Counted from the stretch's first letter, positions 42,448 to 51,820 are shown. The stretch is 51,958 nt of DNA from an uncultured Prevotellaceae bacterium (GCA_900322135.1 ONYP01000010.1:1-51958); one strand, 5' to 3'. The notes: generated by a model not told the origin, from the letters alone. Program-made: numbers and translations.

Positions 42448-44988
42448 GTGAAATCGTTCATGCTACATATTGCCCTGATTGTCGTCCTTGTCGCCCACGC
42501 TGTGGCGGCGGGGGCTCAAAATGATGCGCAGATCACTCAGGTGACGGGACTGGTACGCGACTCGTTATCGCATGAGGGCATTGCCCATGCCTCGATTGCC
42601 CTTGTCGGTACCAGCGAGGGTACATTGGCTGGAGAGACGGGCGGCTTCACCGTCAACTCACGCGCCTCGTTCTCGAGGCTGCGCGTGACGGCGCTGGGCT
42701 ATCGTCCTAAGGTGGTTGAAATAAAGCCTGGGCGCGGCAATGTGGTGGTTGTGGACCTGGTGGCCGAAGGAGTAGAACTCGACGAGGTCGTCGTGCGCCG
42801 TGGCAAGGAGCGTTACAGCAAGAAGAACAATCCTGCCGTGGAGATGGTCAAGCGGCTGCGTGAGCGTCGCGACGATGGTGATCCGCGACGGATGCCGCAT
42901 TACGGCTATTGCCGTTATGAACGGATGATGCTGGGCCTGGGCAACCTCGATGACCTGATCAGCAAACCCGAAGAGCAGCAATGGATTGAGCAATATGCCG
43001 ATACCTCGTTGCTCACGGGGCAGCGTGTGTTGCCCTTCTCCATCAAGGAGACCGTGGTGCGGGAATACTACGGCGGCGGCACGCACAAGCGGCTCATCAT
43101 GGGTACCAGCAGCGCCGGCATCGATGAGCACATCAATCAAGAAGGCATCAAGAAAGTGCTCGACGATTACATGGGCGATATTGACATTTTCCAGAACGAT
43201 GTGACTCTGCTGACCAACCGCTTCGTGAGCCCGTTGTCGCGCATTGCCGTGGACTTCTATAAATTCTATCTTAACGACACTGTCGTGGTCGACGGCGAGC
43301 GGTGCGCTGTGTTGAGTTTCGTGCCCTTCACGCCGCAGACTTTTGGCTTCCTGGGGCGACTGTATGTCTCGCTCGAGGACACCACCATGTTTATCAAGCG
43401 CGTGACGATGGGTGTTCCCCATGACATCAATCTGAACTATGTGGAGGCCATGAGCATCGTGCAGGACTTTGAGCGTGGACAGGGCGGAACCCGCCTCAAG
43501 GTGCGTGATGACATGGAAATCAGCCTCAGGCTCCTGCCTGGCTTGCCTGAGCTGTTCGCGCGGCGCGAGACATCCTACCGCGACCACAACTTTGAGCGTC
43601 CCGAGGGAGGCGTGTTTAATTTTCCTGAAGAGCAGCATGCCGCGGCCAGTGCCGCCTTCATGCCCGACGAGTTTTGGCTCGAATACCGTCCTGGCGGGAT
43701 GCGCACCACGGCAACCTCCTTGCAGGGGATGATGAAAAGGCTGCGCGGCTCCCGTCTGTTTTATTGGGCCGAGCAGGTGATTGTCGTTATCGTCAACGGC
43801 TATATCCCGACTGCCAAGGTGAGCCGTTTCGACATCGGCCCGCTGAATACCTTCATCAGCGGCAACTCGGTGGAGGGCTTGCGCCTGCGGCTGGGCGGCA
43901 TGACGACCGTCAACCTGAGCCGTCACTGGTTTGCCCGTGGCTATGTGGCCTACGGTTTCCGTGACAAGAAGTTCAAGTATATGGGCTCTCTGGAATACTC
44001 CTTCACACCCAAGAAGGCGATGGACCAGGAGTTTCCCGTCCACAGCATCAGGCTCACCCACCGCTATGATGTGGACAAGCTGGCCCAGCACTACCTGTAC
44101 ACCAATCAGGACAATGTCTTCCTCACGCTCAAGCGCCACAAGGATGTGAGGATGCAGTATCTGCGCACCACTCGCCTGGATTACCGCCACGAGTGGTATA
44201 ACCACTTCTCGCTGTCGTTGGGGCTGGAGCATAACATCCACGAGGCCACGCCGTGGGTGCCCTTTGTCCGCCCCGACAGCACCGCTTGCCGCCGTTACAC
44301 CCAGGCTGGCTTGACCGTACAGCTGCGCTTTGCCCCGGGCGAGACCTTCTACCAGACGCGCTCCTACCGCATTCCCATCAACATGGATGCGCCCATCATC
44401 ACGCTCAGCCAGACCTATATGCCCAAGGGCTTCATGGGCAGCCTGCACGAGTTGAACAAAACCGAACTGGGAATCCAGAAGCGTTTCTGGTTCTCGGCAT
44501 TCGGCTATGCCGATGTCATCCTCAAGGGCGAGAAAGTGTGGAGCCAGGTCGCCTATCCCGACCTGCTGTTGCCTAATGTGAACCTATCCTATACCATCCA
44601 GCCCGAGAGTTACTCGCTGATGAAGCCCATGGAATTTGTCAACGACCAGGCACTGTCGTGGGACCTGACTTACTGGGGCAACGGCGTGCTGATGAACCGC
44701 CTGCCGCTCATCAAGCGGCTTCGCCTGCGCGAGGTGCTCTCGTGGCGGGGCGTGTGGGGCAGCCTCAGCGACAAGAACAATCCCGCCAAGGGCGATCCCT
44801 CGCTGTTTGTCTTCCCCGCCGATGCCCTGTGCCAACCGATGGGAAGCAAACCCTATATGGAGGCGGGCGTGGGACTCGACAACATCTTTACTGTCCTGCG
44901 CGTGGACTATGTGTGGCGGCTCACCTACCGTGACCATGCCGGCACCGACCGTCACGGTATACGCATCCAGCTCCACTTCAATTTTTAA
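42448..44988 (+). CDS. DUF5686 outer-membrane protein with carboxypeptidase-like N domain
   Basis: An exported protein of 846 residues from GTG 42448, or 842 from ATG 42460. The GTG start would give the signal peptide its positive charge (MKSFMLHIALIVVLVAHA) but would be almost leaderless. After the signal comes a carboxypeptidase-regulatory-like domain (about 30-120: VTGLVRDSLSHEGIAHASIALVGTSEGTLAGETGGF, then LDEVVVR). The rest is the DUF5686 body, a strand-rich barrel-like region (for example LRLGGMTTVNLSRHWFARGYVAYGFRDKKFKYMGSLEYSF) ending LHFNF, an outer-membrane-type end. Such proteins resemble SusC-like proteins without a plug domain; function unknown. Confidence 0.85.
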   Translation: MKSFMLHIALIVVLVAHAVAAGAQNDAQITQVTGLVRDSLSHEGIAHASIALVGTSEGTLAGETGGFTVNSRASFSRLRVTALGYRPKVVEIKPGRGNVVVVDLVAEGVELDEVVVRRGKERYSKKNNPAVEMVKRLRERRDDGDPRRMPHYGYCRYERMMLGLGNLDDLISKPEEQQWIEQYADTSLLTGQRVLPFSIKETVVREYYGGGTHKRLIMGTSSAGIDEHINQEGIKKVLDDYMGDIDIFQNDVTLLTNRFVSPLSRIAVDFYKFYLNDTVVVDGERCAVLSFVPFTPQTFGFLGRLYVSLEDTTMFIKRVTMGVPHDINLNYVEAMSIVQDFERGQGGTRLKVRDDMEISLRLLPGLPELFARRETSYRDHNFERPEGGVFNFPEEQHAAASAAFMPDEFWLEYRPGGMRTTATSLQGMMKRLRGSRLFYWAEQVIVVIVNGYIPTAKVSRFDIGPLNTFISGNSVEGLRLRLGGMTTVNLSRHWFARGYVAYGFRDKKFKYMGSLEYSFTPKKAMDQEFPVHSIRLTHRYDVDKLAQHYLYTNQDNVFLTLKRHKDVRMQYLRTTRLDYRHEWYNHFSLSLGLEHNIHEATPWVPFVRPDSTACRRYTQAGLTVQLRFAPGETFYQTRSYRIPINMDAPIITLSQTYMPKGFMGSLHELNKTELGIQKRFWFSAFGYADVILKGEKVWSQVAYPDLLLPNVNLSYTIQPESYSLMKPMEFVNDQALSWDLTYWGNGVLMNRLPLIKRLRLREVLSWRGVWGSLSDKNNPAKGDPSLFVFPADALCQPMGSKPYMEAGVGLDNIFTVLRVDYVWRLTYRDHAGTDRHGIRIQLHFNF

Positions 44989-45062
44989 GCAATCGGGCTG
45001 TAGCTGTCAAAACAAATAAACCGATGTGTTACAATGTTTTACACACTAGTCGCCAATAAATA

Positions 45063-45125
45063 ATTGTCTGTCGAGGCTCCAGTATGGCAAAAAAGTAGTA
45101 TTTTTGCGGTTTCGAAGCAGACAAT
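45063..45125. repeat. Inverted repeat around the MBOAT gene promoter
   Basis: ATTGTCTG (45063-45070) pairs with CAGACAAT (45118-45125); TCGA (45071-45074) pairs with TCGA (45112-45115) with two extra bases on the right. A nested 7-bp repeat GCAAAAA (45087-45093) / TTTTTGC (45101-45107) lies at nearly the same centre. Confidence 0.5.
45099..45106 (+). promoter_or_regulatory. -7 box of the O-acetylation operon
   Basis: TATTTTTG, a perfect TAnnTTTG, 32 nt before ATG 45139. No TTG is found at the -33 position. Confidence 0.45.
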
Positions 45126-45138
45126 AATAGAGTAACTC

Positions 45139-46590
45139 ATGCTTTTTAACTCGTTTCAATTTCTGATATTCCTGCCAGTGGTGTTCGCGCTCTACTGGTT
45201 TGTGTTCAGGACCCGTCGATGGCAAAACCTGCTGCTTGTCGTGGCCAGCTATGTCTTCTATGGCTGGTGGGACTGGCGCTGCTTGGGTCTCATCGCCTTG
45301 ACCTCGCTGGCCAGTTACTTCAGCGGCGTGTTGATTGAGCGCTTTGAGGGGCAACGCGGTCGGCAGAAACTGGTGAGCGGGGCAAACATCATACTCAACC
45401 TCTCGATTCTCTGCTATTTCAAGTATTTCAACTTCTTTGCCGACAGCCTCGCTATGGTGCTGCGGTCCGCCTTCGGCTATGAGCTCGACTGGGTCACCAG
45501 CGAGGTCGTCCTGCCGGTGGGCATCAGCTTCTATACCTTCCAGGCCTTGAGTTACAGCATCGATGTCTATCAGCACAAGCTGCGCCCCACGCGCGATATG
45601 GTGGAGTTCTTTGCCTATATCAGTTTCTTCCCGCAACTTGTAGCGGGTCCCATCGAGCGAGCCAAGAACCTGCTGCCGCAGTTCCAGCGGCAGCGGTCGT
45701 TTGACTACTGCAGTGCCGTCGACGGCTTGCGGCAGATGCTGTGGGGCTTCTTCAAGAAGCTCGTCATTGCCGACAACTGCGGCGTGACGGTAAACATGTA
45801 CTGGGGGCAGTATGAAGATTTGTCCAGCCTGTCGCTGCTGGCGATGGCCGCCCTGTTCCACCTGCAGGTCTATTGTGATTTCTCGGGTTACAGCGATATC
45901 GCCATCGGCTGCGGCCGCCTGTTCGGCTTCAACCTGATGCGCAACTTCAACAACCCGTTTTTTGCGCGCAACATCCCCGAGGTGTGGCGGCGCTGGCACA
46001 TCTCCCTCATGTCGTGGTTCAAGGACTATGTGTACATCCCCCTGGGCGGCAGCCGTCGCGGCAAGCTGCGCAAGGCCGTCAACATCCTCATCGTCTACGG
46101 CTTGAGCGGCTTGTGGCACGGTGCCAGCTGGACCTATGTGTGCTGGGGACTGGCCTTTGGCGTGCTGTTGCTGGTCTACAACGGTCTGGGCGTGAACAAG
46201 AAGTATCCCATCAACACCATCACGGGCAGCCGCTATTATCCCACTCTGGTGGAGTTCCTGCAGATGCTGTTCACCTTCGTCGTGTTTGTCATAGTCACCG
46301 TGTTTATACGGTCCGACTCGATGGCCCAGGCCAGCCGGTTCATCTACGGCATCTTTACCAACTGGACCACCATGGGCCTGGGGCCCGTGCTGGGCAAGGG
46401 CGACCTGGCGATGTGTGCCGCGCTCATCTACTGCGAGTGGCTGCAGCGCGACAAGCAGCACGCCCTGCAGATCGACGGCTGGGGCATCTTCCGTCACGCC
46501 GCCGCCCGCTATGCGCTCTACATCACCCTGCTCTTGATCACGATATTGTTCTCGGGTCAGGTCCAGACATTTATCTATTTCCAGTTCTGA
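45139..46590 (+). CDS. MBOAT-family O-acyltransferase, AlgI-like
   Basis: A 483-residue polytopic membrane enzyme. Start MLFNSFQFLIFLPVVFALYWF and LLVVASYVFYGWWDWR are typical of the AlgI/DltB group; PVGISFYTFQALSYSIDVY, YCDFSGYSDIAIG and the two key histidines, His287 in WRRWHISLMSW and His327 in GLWHGASW, are all present. It should carry acetyl groups across the inner membrane for modification of a surface or secreted polysaccharide. The next gene, an SGNH-type AlgJ/X-like protein, is the expected partner. A run of seven G follows the stop (46591-46597) but is non-coding. Confidence 0.92.
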   Translation: MLFNSFQFLIFLPVVFALYWFVFRTRRWQNLLLVVASYVFYGWWDWRCLGLIALTSLASYFSGVLIERFEGQRGRQKLVSGANIILNLSILCYFKYFNFFADSLAMVLRSAFGYELDWVTSEVVLPVGISFYTFQALSYSIDVYQHKLRPTRDMVEFFAYISFFPQLVAGPIERAKNLLPQFQRQRSFDYCSAVDGLRQMLWGFFKKLVIADNCGVTVNMYWGQYEDLSSLSLLAMAALFHLQVYCDFSGYSDIAIGCGRLFGFNLMRNFNNPFFARNIPEVWRRWHISLMSWFKDYVYIPLGGSRRGKLRKAVNILIVYGLSGLWHGASWTYVCWGLAFGVLLLVYNGLGVNKKYPINTITGSRYYPTLVEFLQMLFTFVVFVIVTVFIRSDSMAQASRFIYGIFTNWTTMGLGPVLGKGDLAMCAALIYCEWLQRDKQHALQIDGWGIFRHAAARYALYITLLLITILFSGQVQTFIYFQF

Positions 46591-46629
46591 GGGGGGGTAA
46601 AACAACAGTATTTTTAACGCTCATCTGCA

Positions 46630-47649
46630 ATGAAGAAGTTTCTCATCAAGATATCTTACACCCTGTTGCCGCTGTGGCTTCTGCTCGTGGCTGGCGTGAT
46701 CTGGTTCTCGTTGTGCATCTGCCCCTACACCAGTGGCGATATCGGGCGGCTTCAGCTCATCCCCTTCGGCAACGAGTATGACAGCACGCTGGCCAAGCAT
46801 TACATTCCCGGGATGCTGTTCACCACGGTCTATGACCTGGACGAGCTCAACCGCAGCCGTGCCGATGTGATCACGGTGGGCACATCATTCTCGGAGCGGG
46901 GCGTGGACGGCTACCAGAACTACATGGCGCAGCGTGGTGTCAAGGTGGTGAACTGTGAGCGCCACATGTATTTTAACCCTTACACCTTTGCCTACGAGAT
47001 TATGAACCTGGGAATCATCGACAGCACCAACGCCCCCGTGCTCATCGTCGAGTGCGCCGAGCGGGGCGTTGACGAGTTCATGTACCGCTTCGACCCCAAG
47101 TCCTCGTTGCAGCTCGTGCGCGCCGACAAGAAGAAGCTCGCCCGCAAGAGCCCCAACCAGTGGTCCCTTGCCCGCCTTAGGGACTACTTTGCCTACCGCT
47201 CGGGCTTTACCACGCCGCCCATCATCGACCTGACGCTCGACGGCGATTACTTCTCCTACCCGGGCGGCGGGCAGCGCCTCTACATCTATGCCGAGGACAT
47301 CCAGCAGATGGCTGTCAACCCGCGGCATGAGGAGAAGATGAGGCACACCTGGCAGTTGCTCTCCGACAAGGCCCGCGACAAGGGCATCCGCCTGCTGCTT
47401 GTCGTGCCTGTCGACAAGTATGACCTCTATCAGGACCACATTGTCGACAACCCCTATGCCCGCAAGACCGTTAACGGCGACATCAGGCGCATCCTGGGCG
47501 ACGACCCGCGCGTCCTCATCACCCGCGACTGCCTCGAGCCCCTCGTGGAACGCGGCGAGCGGGATGTGTTCCTCTATAACGACACCCACTGGTCCTATAA
47601 GGCCGCCAGTGCCGTGGCCGACGAAATCTGCAGCCGCCTGGCACAGTAG
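46630..47649 (+). CDS. AlgJ/AlgX-like SGNH acetyltransferase partner
   Basis: A 339-residue protein with one N-terminal membrane anchor (about 10-32, YTLLPLWLLLVAGVIWFSLCI) and a periplasmic SGNH-like domain. VGTSFSERG places Ser87 as the nucleophile; NDTHWSYKAA near the end gives Asp318 and His320, the characteristic DTHWS motif of AlgX/AlgJ proteins. It should accept acetyl from the MBOAT protein and transfer it to a glycan. The 39-nt gap shows co-transcription. The target polysaccharide is unknown, as no glycosyltransferase genes lie nearby. Confidence 0.83.
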   Translation: MKKFLIKISYTLLPLWLLLVAGVIWFSLCICPYTSGDIGRLQLIPFGNEYDSTLAKHYIPGMLFTTVYDLDELNRSRADVITVGTSFSERGVDGYQNYMAQRGVKVVNCERHMYFNPYTFAYEIMNLGIIDSTNAPVLIVECAERGVDEFMYRFDPKSSLQLVRADKKKLARKSPNQWSLARLRDYFAYRSGFTTPPIIDLTLDGDYFSYPGGGQRLYIYAEDIQQMAVNPRHEEKMRHTWQLLSDKARDKGIRLLLVVPVDKYDLYQDHIVDNPYARKTVNGDIRRILGDDPRVLITRDCLEPLVERGERDVFLYNDTHWSYKAASAVADEICSRLAQ

Positions 47650-47720
47650 AGGCCCCGGGTTGCATTGGCTCACAAACACACAACCAGGTATGTCCGGCAA
47701 AATTGTTGTTAATAACTTTT

Positions 47721-47752
47721 TTTGTTCGGTCGGGAAAAATAGTGTAATTTTA
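47721..47752 (+). promoter_or_regulatory. Promoter of dnaE
   Basis: -33 TTTG (47721-47724), 20 nt, -7 TAATTTTA (47745-47752), one mismatch. Leader about 35 nt. Confidence 0.65.
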
Positions 47753-47793
47753 CATTCCTGTAATTAAAGCAACAAAGAATAAGTAGAAAGAAT

Positions 47794-50700
47794 ATGATAC
47801 CATTCGTTCACCTGCATGTACACTCCCAGTACTCGATTCTTGACGGCATGGCACCCGTCAAGTCGCTGGTCGACAGGGCTATAGCCGATGGCATGCGCGG
47901 CATGGCGATTACCGACCATGGCAACATGTACGGCATCAAGGAGTTTCATGACTATGTAGCCAAAATCAACAAGAAACGCGGCGATGACGAGAAATTCAAG
48001 CCTATTTTCGGTTGCGAGGTCTATGTGGCGTGGAAGGACCGCCATGACCGTAACGACAAACGTGACAACGGCAACCACCTCATCTTGTTGGCCAAGAACC
48101 TCAAAGGCTACAAGAATCTGATCAAGATTGTTTCGCATGCATGGACCGAGGGTATGTACTATCATCCCCGCACCGACCACAGCGAACTCGAGAAGTACCA
48201 CGAGGGCATCATCTGCTGTTCGGCTTGTCTGGGCGGCGAGGTGCCGCAGTTGATCATGGGTGGCCAGATGAACCAGGCGCGCGAGACGGTCAAGTGGTTC
48301 AAGAACGTCTTTGGCGACGATTATTATCTGGAGTTGCAGCGGCACAAAGCCACTGTGGCTCACGCCAACCACGAGACCTACGAGCGCCAATGCATGGTCA
48401 ATGACGTCCTGATACAGTTTGCCCGTGAGATGGACATCAAACTCATCTGCACCAACGACTCCCACTTTGTCAACGAGGAGGATGCCGATGCCCATGAGCG
48501 TCTGATTTGCGTCTCGACCGGCAAAAAACTGACTGATGACAACGTGATGCTCTATAGCAAACAGGAGTGGTTCAAGACCCAAGAGGAGATGAATGGCGTG
48601 TTTGCCGACATTCCCGAGGCGCTGCAGAACACCAACGAGATTCTCGACAAGGTGGAAATCTACAGCATTGACCATGCTCCCATCTTGCCCGATTTCCCCT
48701 TGCCCGACGGATTTGACAACGAGGACGACTACCTGCGCTATCTGGTATACGAGGGTGCCAAGGAACGCTGGCCCGAACTGGACGAGGAGCATCGCGAGCG
48801 CCTTGACTTTGAGTTGGAGACCATCAAGAACATGGGATTCCCTGGTTACTTCCTCATTGTGCAGGACTACATCAAGATGGCGCCCAAACTGGGTTGCTCG
48901 GTGGGTCCCGGACGTGGTTCAGCGGCCGGTTCGGCTGTCGCCTATTGCCTGGGCATCACCAAGATCGACCCGATGAAGTATGACCTGCTGTTCGAGCGTT
49001 TCTTGAATCCCGACCGCATCTCGCTGCCCGATATCGACACCGACTTTGATGACGACGGCCGTGCGGCTGTGCTCAACTATGTAACCGAGAAATATGGAGC
49101 CGATAAGGTGGCCCACATTGTCACCTACGGCACCATGGCCGCCAAGAGCGCCATCAAAGATGTGGCGCGTGTCGAAGACCTCTCGATTGCCGAGAGCAAC
49201 CGTCTGGCCAAGTTTATCCCGTCTACCCCTAACGATATGCCCGAGGAGAAGCCGGGAAAGAAATACAAGATCACCGTCAAGAATTGTCTGGAATGCTTCA
49301 ATGAATTCCGGGCCGAACTGGACAACGAAGACCCCAGAGTGGGGGAGACCATACGCTTTGCCGAGAAACTGGAGGGCAGCATCCGCAGCACCGGCGTCCA
49401 TGCCTGTGGCGTCATCATCGGCCACGACCCCATTTCGGACTGGGTTCCTGTGAGCACCGCCACCGACAGCGACGGCGAGCGCATCATCGTCACCCAGTAC
49501 GAGGGCGGCGTCATCGAGAGCACAGGACTGATCAAGATGGACTTCCTGGGACTGAAAAACCTCTCCATCATCAAGGAGGCGCTGGCCAATATTAAACTGA
49601 ACCACGGTATCGACATCGACATCGAGAAGATTCCTATCGATGACCCTAAGACCTATGAGCTGTATTGCAAGGGACAGACCGCAGGCACTTTCCAGTTCGA
49701 GTCGGCCGGTATGCAGAAGTATCTCATTGAGTTGCATCCCACCTGCTTCGAGGACCTGATTGCGATGAACGCCCTCTACAGGCCGGGTCCCATGGAATAC
49801 ATCCCGCAGTTCATCAACCGCAAGCATGGCGTGGAACCCATCGAGTATGACATCCCGTGCATGGAGAAATTCCTGAAGGAGACCTACGGCATCACCGTCT
49901 ATCAGGAGCAGGTCATGCTGCTGTCGCGACAGCTGGCAGGCTTCACCCGCGGCCAGAGCGACACCCTGCGCAAGGCGATGGGTAAGAAGCAGATTGACAA
50001 GATGAACGAGCTGGAGACCCTGTTCTATGAGGGCGGCGAGAAGAACGGACATGACAAGAAGGTCTTGAACAAGATCTGGGAGGACTGGAAGAAGTTCGCG
50101 TCCTATGCCTTCAACAAATCGCACGCCACCTGCTACAGCTGGGTCGCCTACCAGACTGCCTATCTCAAGGCCAACTACCCCAGCGAATACATGGCTGCGG
50201 TGCTGAGCAGCAACCTCAACGATGTGGACAAGCTCTCCAAGTATATGGACGAGTGCCGCTCGATGGGCATCGAGGTGCTGGGACCGAACATCAACGAGAG
50301 TTACAAGAACTTCAGTGCCACCCGTGACGGCCGCATCCGCTTCGGTCTCGCCGGCATCAAGGGCGTGGGCGTGGGCTGCGTGGACTCCATCATCGAGCAG
50401 CGCGAAAAGGAAGGCCCGTTCAAGGATATCTTTGACTTTGTACAGCGCATCGACCAGCGCGCCTGCAACCGCAAGGCACTGGAATCGATGGCTCTGGCAG
50501 GCACCTTTGACGACTTCAAGGAAATCAAGCGCGAAGACTTCTTTGAGACGAACCCGCGGGGTGAGGTCTTCAGCGAGACGCTCATGCGCTTCGGCAGCCG
50601 CTACCAGGCGAGCGTGCAGGAGATGCAGAACTCGCTGTTCGGCGCTATCGGCGGGGTCGAGGTCGCCACCCCTGCCATCCCCAAGGCCGAGCCCTGGTCA

Positions 50701-51336
50701 CAGCTCGAGCGCCTGAATCGAGAACGGGAGCTGGTGGGCATGTACTTGTCGGCCCATCCGCTCGATCCTTATTACATCGAGGTGACCTATGGCTGCAATA
50801 CCCCGCTTGCCGAAGTCAAGAACTGTGCCGACCAAGTGGATAAAGAACTCACGCTGGGTGGCCTCGTGGTTGACTTCCAGACGCGCATGGGCAAGAGAGG
50901 CCAATTTGGCATCATGAAGATTGAGGACTATTCCGGTTCGTTTGAATTTATGCTCTTCGGGGATAAATATGTCGACTACCAGAAGTTTGGCATCCCGGGA
51001 TATGCCATTGTCGTGCGTGGAGCCTATGAGAGGGGCTATGGCGACAATGTGCGTTTCAATGTGCGCTCCATCGACCGGCTGGAAAACCTCAAGGGCAAGA
51101 TGGTACACAATCTTGTCATCTCGCTGAATGACAGCGACCTGGGTGAAGTGGAGTTTATGAAACAGTACCTCAATGCTGCGGGAGAAAACAAATGCGACCT
51201 TTACTTCCGCATGAGGGACCAGTTGAGCGGCAATTATGTCATGTTGCGCTCCCGCAAACCCATCACCATCGATAAGCGCCTGATGGAAGCCCTGCGCGAA
51301 TCGGGCATCATGTTCAAGGTCAATGCCCGGGTGTGA
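47794..51336 (+). CDS. dnaE: DNA polymerase III alpha subunit
   Basis: A 1180-residue replicative polymerase of the DnaE1 type. The N-terminal PHP domain starts FVHLHVHSQYSILDGM and has ITDHGNM; the palm has LPDIDTDF with Asp413 and Asp415 as metal-binding catalytic residues, and GPGRGSAAGSAVAYCLGIT just before it. Further on are PGPMEYIPQFINRK, the thumb/finger AFNKSHATCYSWVAYQTAYLK, a helix-hairpin-helix near 850-880 (IRFGLAGIKGVGVGCVD) and a C-terminal OB domain (about 1000-1080, ELTLGGLVVDFQTRMGKRG). Length is normal for Bacteroidales. It is separate from the clamp and exonuclease genes at 25-27 kb. Confidence 0.97.
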   Translation: MIPFVHLHVHSQYSILDGMAPVKSLVDRAIADGMRGMAITDHGNMYGIKEFHDYVAKINKKRGDDEKFKPIFGCEVYVAWKDRHDRNDKRDNGNHLILLAKNLKGYKNLIKIVSHAWTEGMYYHPRTDHSELEKYHEGIICCSACLGGEVPQLIMGGQMNQARETVKWFKNVFGDDYYLELQRHKATVAHANHETYERQCMVNDVLIQFAREMDIKLICTNDSHFVNEEDADAHERLICVSTGKKLTDDNVMLYSKQEWFKTQEEMNGVFADIPEALQNTNEILDKVEIYSIDHAPILPDFPLPDGFDNEDDYLRYLVYEGAKERWPELDEEHRERLDFELETIKNMGFPGYFLIVQDYIKMAPKLGCSVGPGRGSAAGSAVAYCLGITKIDPMKYDLLFERFLNPDRISLPDIDTDFDDDGRAAVLNYVTEKYGADKVAHIVTYGTMAAKSAIKDVARVEDLSIAESNRLAKFIPSTPNDMPEEKPGKKYKITVKNCLECFNEFRAELDNEDPRVGETIRFAEKLEGSIRSTGVHACGVIIGHDPISDWVPVSTATDSDGERIIVTQYEGGVIESTGLIKMDFLGLKNLSIIKEALANIKLNHGIDIDIEKIPIDDPKTYELYCKGQTAGTFQFESAGMQKYLIELHPTCFEDLIAMNALYRPGPMEYIPQFINRKHGVEPIEYDIPCMEKFLKETYGITVYQEQVMLLSRQLAGFTRGQSDTLRKAMGKKQIDKMNELETLFYEGGEKNGHDKKVLNKIWEDWKKFASYAFNKSHATCYSWVAYQTAYLKANYPSEYMAAVLSSNLNDVDKLSKYMDECRSMGIEVLGPNINESYKNFSATRDGRIRFGLAGIKGVGVGCVDSIIEQREKEGPFKDIFDFVQRIDQRACNRKALESMALAGTFDDFKEIKREDFFETNPRGEVFSETLMRFGSRYQASVQEMQNSLFGAIGGVEVATPAIPKAEPWSQLERLNRERELVGMYLSAHPLDPYYIEVTYGCNTPLAEVKNCADQVDKELTLGGLVVDFQTRMGKRGQFGIMKIEDYSGSFEFMLFGDKYVDYQKFGIPGYAIVVRGAYERGYGDNVRFNVRSIDRLENLKGKMVHNLVISLNDSDLGEVEFMKQYLNAAGENKCDLYFRMRDQLSGNYVMLRSRKPITIDKRLMEALRESGIMFKVNARV

Positions 51337-51357
51337 TGGCTGGAAACGAATAAAAAA

Positions 51358-51382
51358 TGTCATAAATGTCACGCATTTGACA
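51358..51382. repeat. TGTCA/TGACA repeats upstream of trxA promoter
   Basis: TGTCA at 51358-51362 and 51367-51371 (direct, 9-nt period) and TGACA at 51378-51382, the last two forming an inverted pair with a 6-nt spacer. They lie immediately upstream of the sigma-54-type promoter. Confidence 0.4.
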
Positions 51383-51386
51383 CAAT

Positions 51387-51402
51387 TGGCACTATTTTTG
51401 CT
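51387..51402 (+). promoter_or_regulatory. Candidate sigma-54 promoter of trxA
   Basis: TGGCACTATTTTTGCT: GG at 51388-51389, ten bases, GC at 51400-51401, an exact match to TGGCAC-N5-TTGCW. A TATTTTTG box overlaps it (51393-51400), but its -33 spacing is poor (TTTG 13 nt upstream). Leader about 38 nt. Confidence 0.6.
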
Positions 51403-51450
51403 GATGGATAAATTACTCATTATTACATAAACTGTAAACAACAAATAGCA

Positions 51451-51768
51451 ATGGCAAAAGAAATTAACGACGCTAATTACAAAGAGTTACTGGAATCGGG
51501 TAAACCCGTGGTGATTGACTTCTGGGCACCTTGGTGCGGTCCCTGCCGCAGCATCGCTCCCATTATCGAGGAGTTGGCAGGAACCTACGAGGATCGTGCC
51601 ATCATTGGCAAATACAATGTCGACGATGGCGACGAACTGAGTGTGGAGTATGGTATCCGCAACATCCCCACGCTGCTCTTCTTTGACAAGGAAGGCAAAA
51701 TGGTGGACAAGCATGTGGGCACCATCACCCATGACGCCCTGGCCGCCAAGCTCGACGCCCTGCTCTGA
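51451..51768 (+). CDS. trxA: Thioredoxin
   Basis: A 105-residue cytoplasmic thioredoxin: VVIDFWAPWCGPC with Cys29 and Cys32, then PIIEELAG, and the cis-proline loop IRNIPTLLFF near residue 70. It reduces disulfides and can supply electrons to the RNR tail, so it may support nrdJ. It has its own promoter, of sigma-54 type. Confidence 0.97.
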   Translation: MAKEINDANYKELLESGKPVVIDFWAPWCGPCRSIAPIIEELAGTYEDRAIIGKYNVDDGDELSVEYGIRNIPTLLFFDKEGKMVDKHVGTITHDALAAKLDALL

Positions 51769-51793
51769 TTCCGTAGCAGGATAATGCTCGATA

Positions 51794-51820
51794 CAGCAGG
51801 TTTCGCCATGAAGCCTGCTG
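51794..51820 (+). terminator. Weak hairpin after trxA
   Basis: CAGCAGG (51794-51800) pairs with CCTGCTG (51814-51820), but no T-run follows, so efficiency as a terminator is doubtful. Confidence 0.35.

Noticed and set aside
42658-44448. A 596-codon antisense frame in the DUF5686 gene
   Set aside because: Shadow of the real gene; no signal, promoter or family resemblance.
46591-46597. G7 run as a phase-variation tract
   Set aside because: It lies after the MBOAT stop and before the next start, in no reading frame or promoter spacer.
45046-46605. A 519-codon open frame on the minus strand across the MBOAT gene
   Set aside because: It is antisense to a clear membrane enzyme; its protein is rich in His, Gln and Ala with no known motif, as expected from a codon-biased shadow frame.
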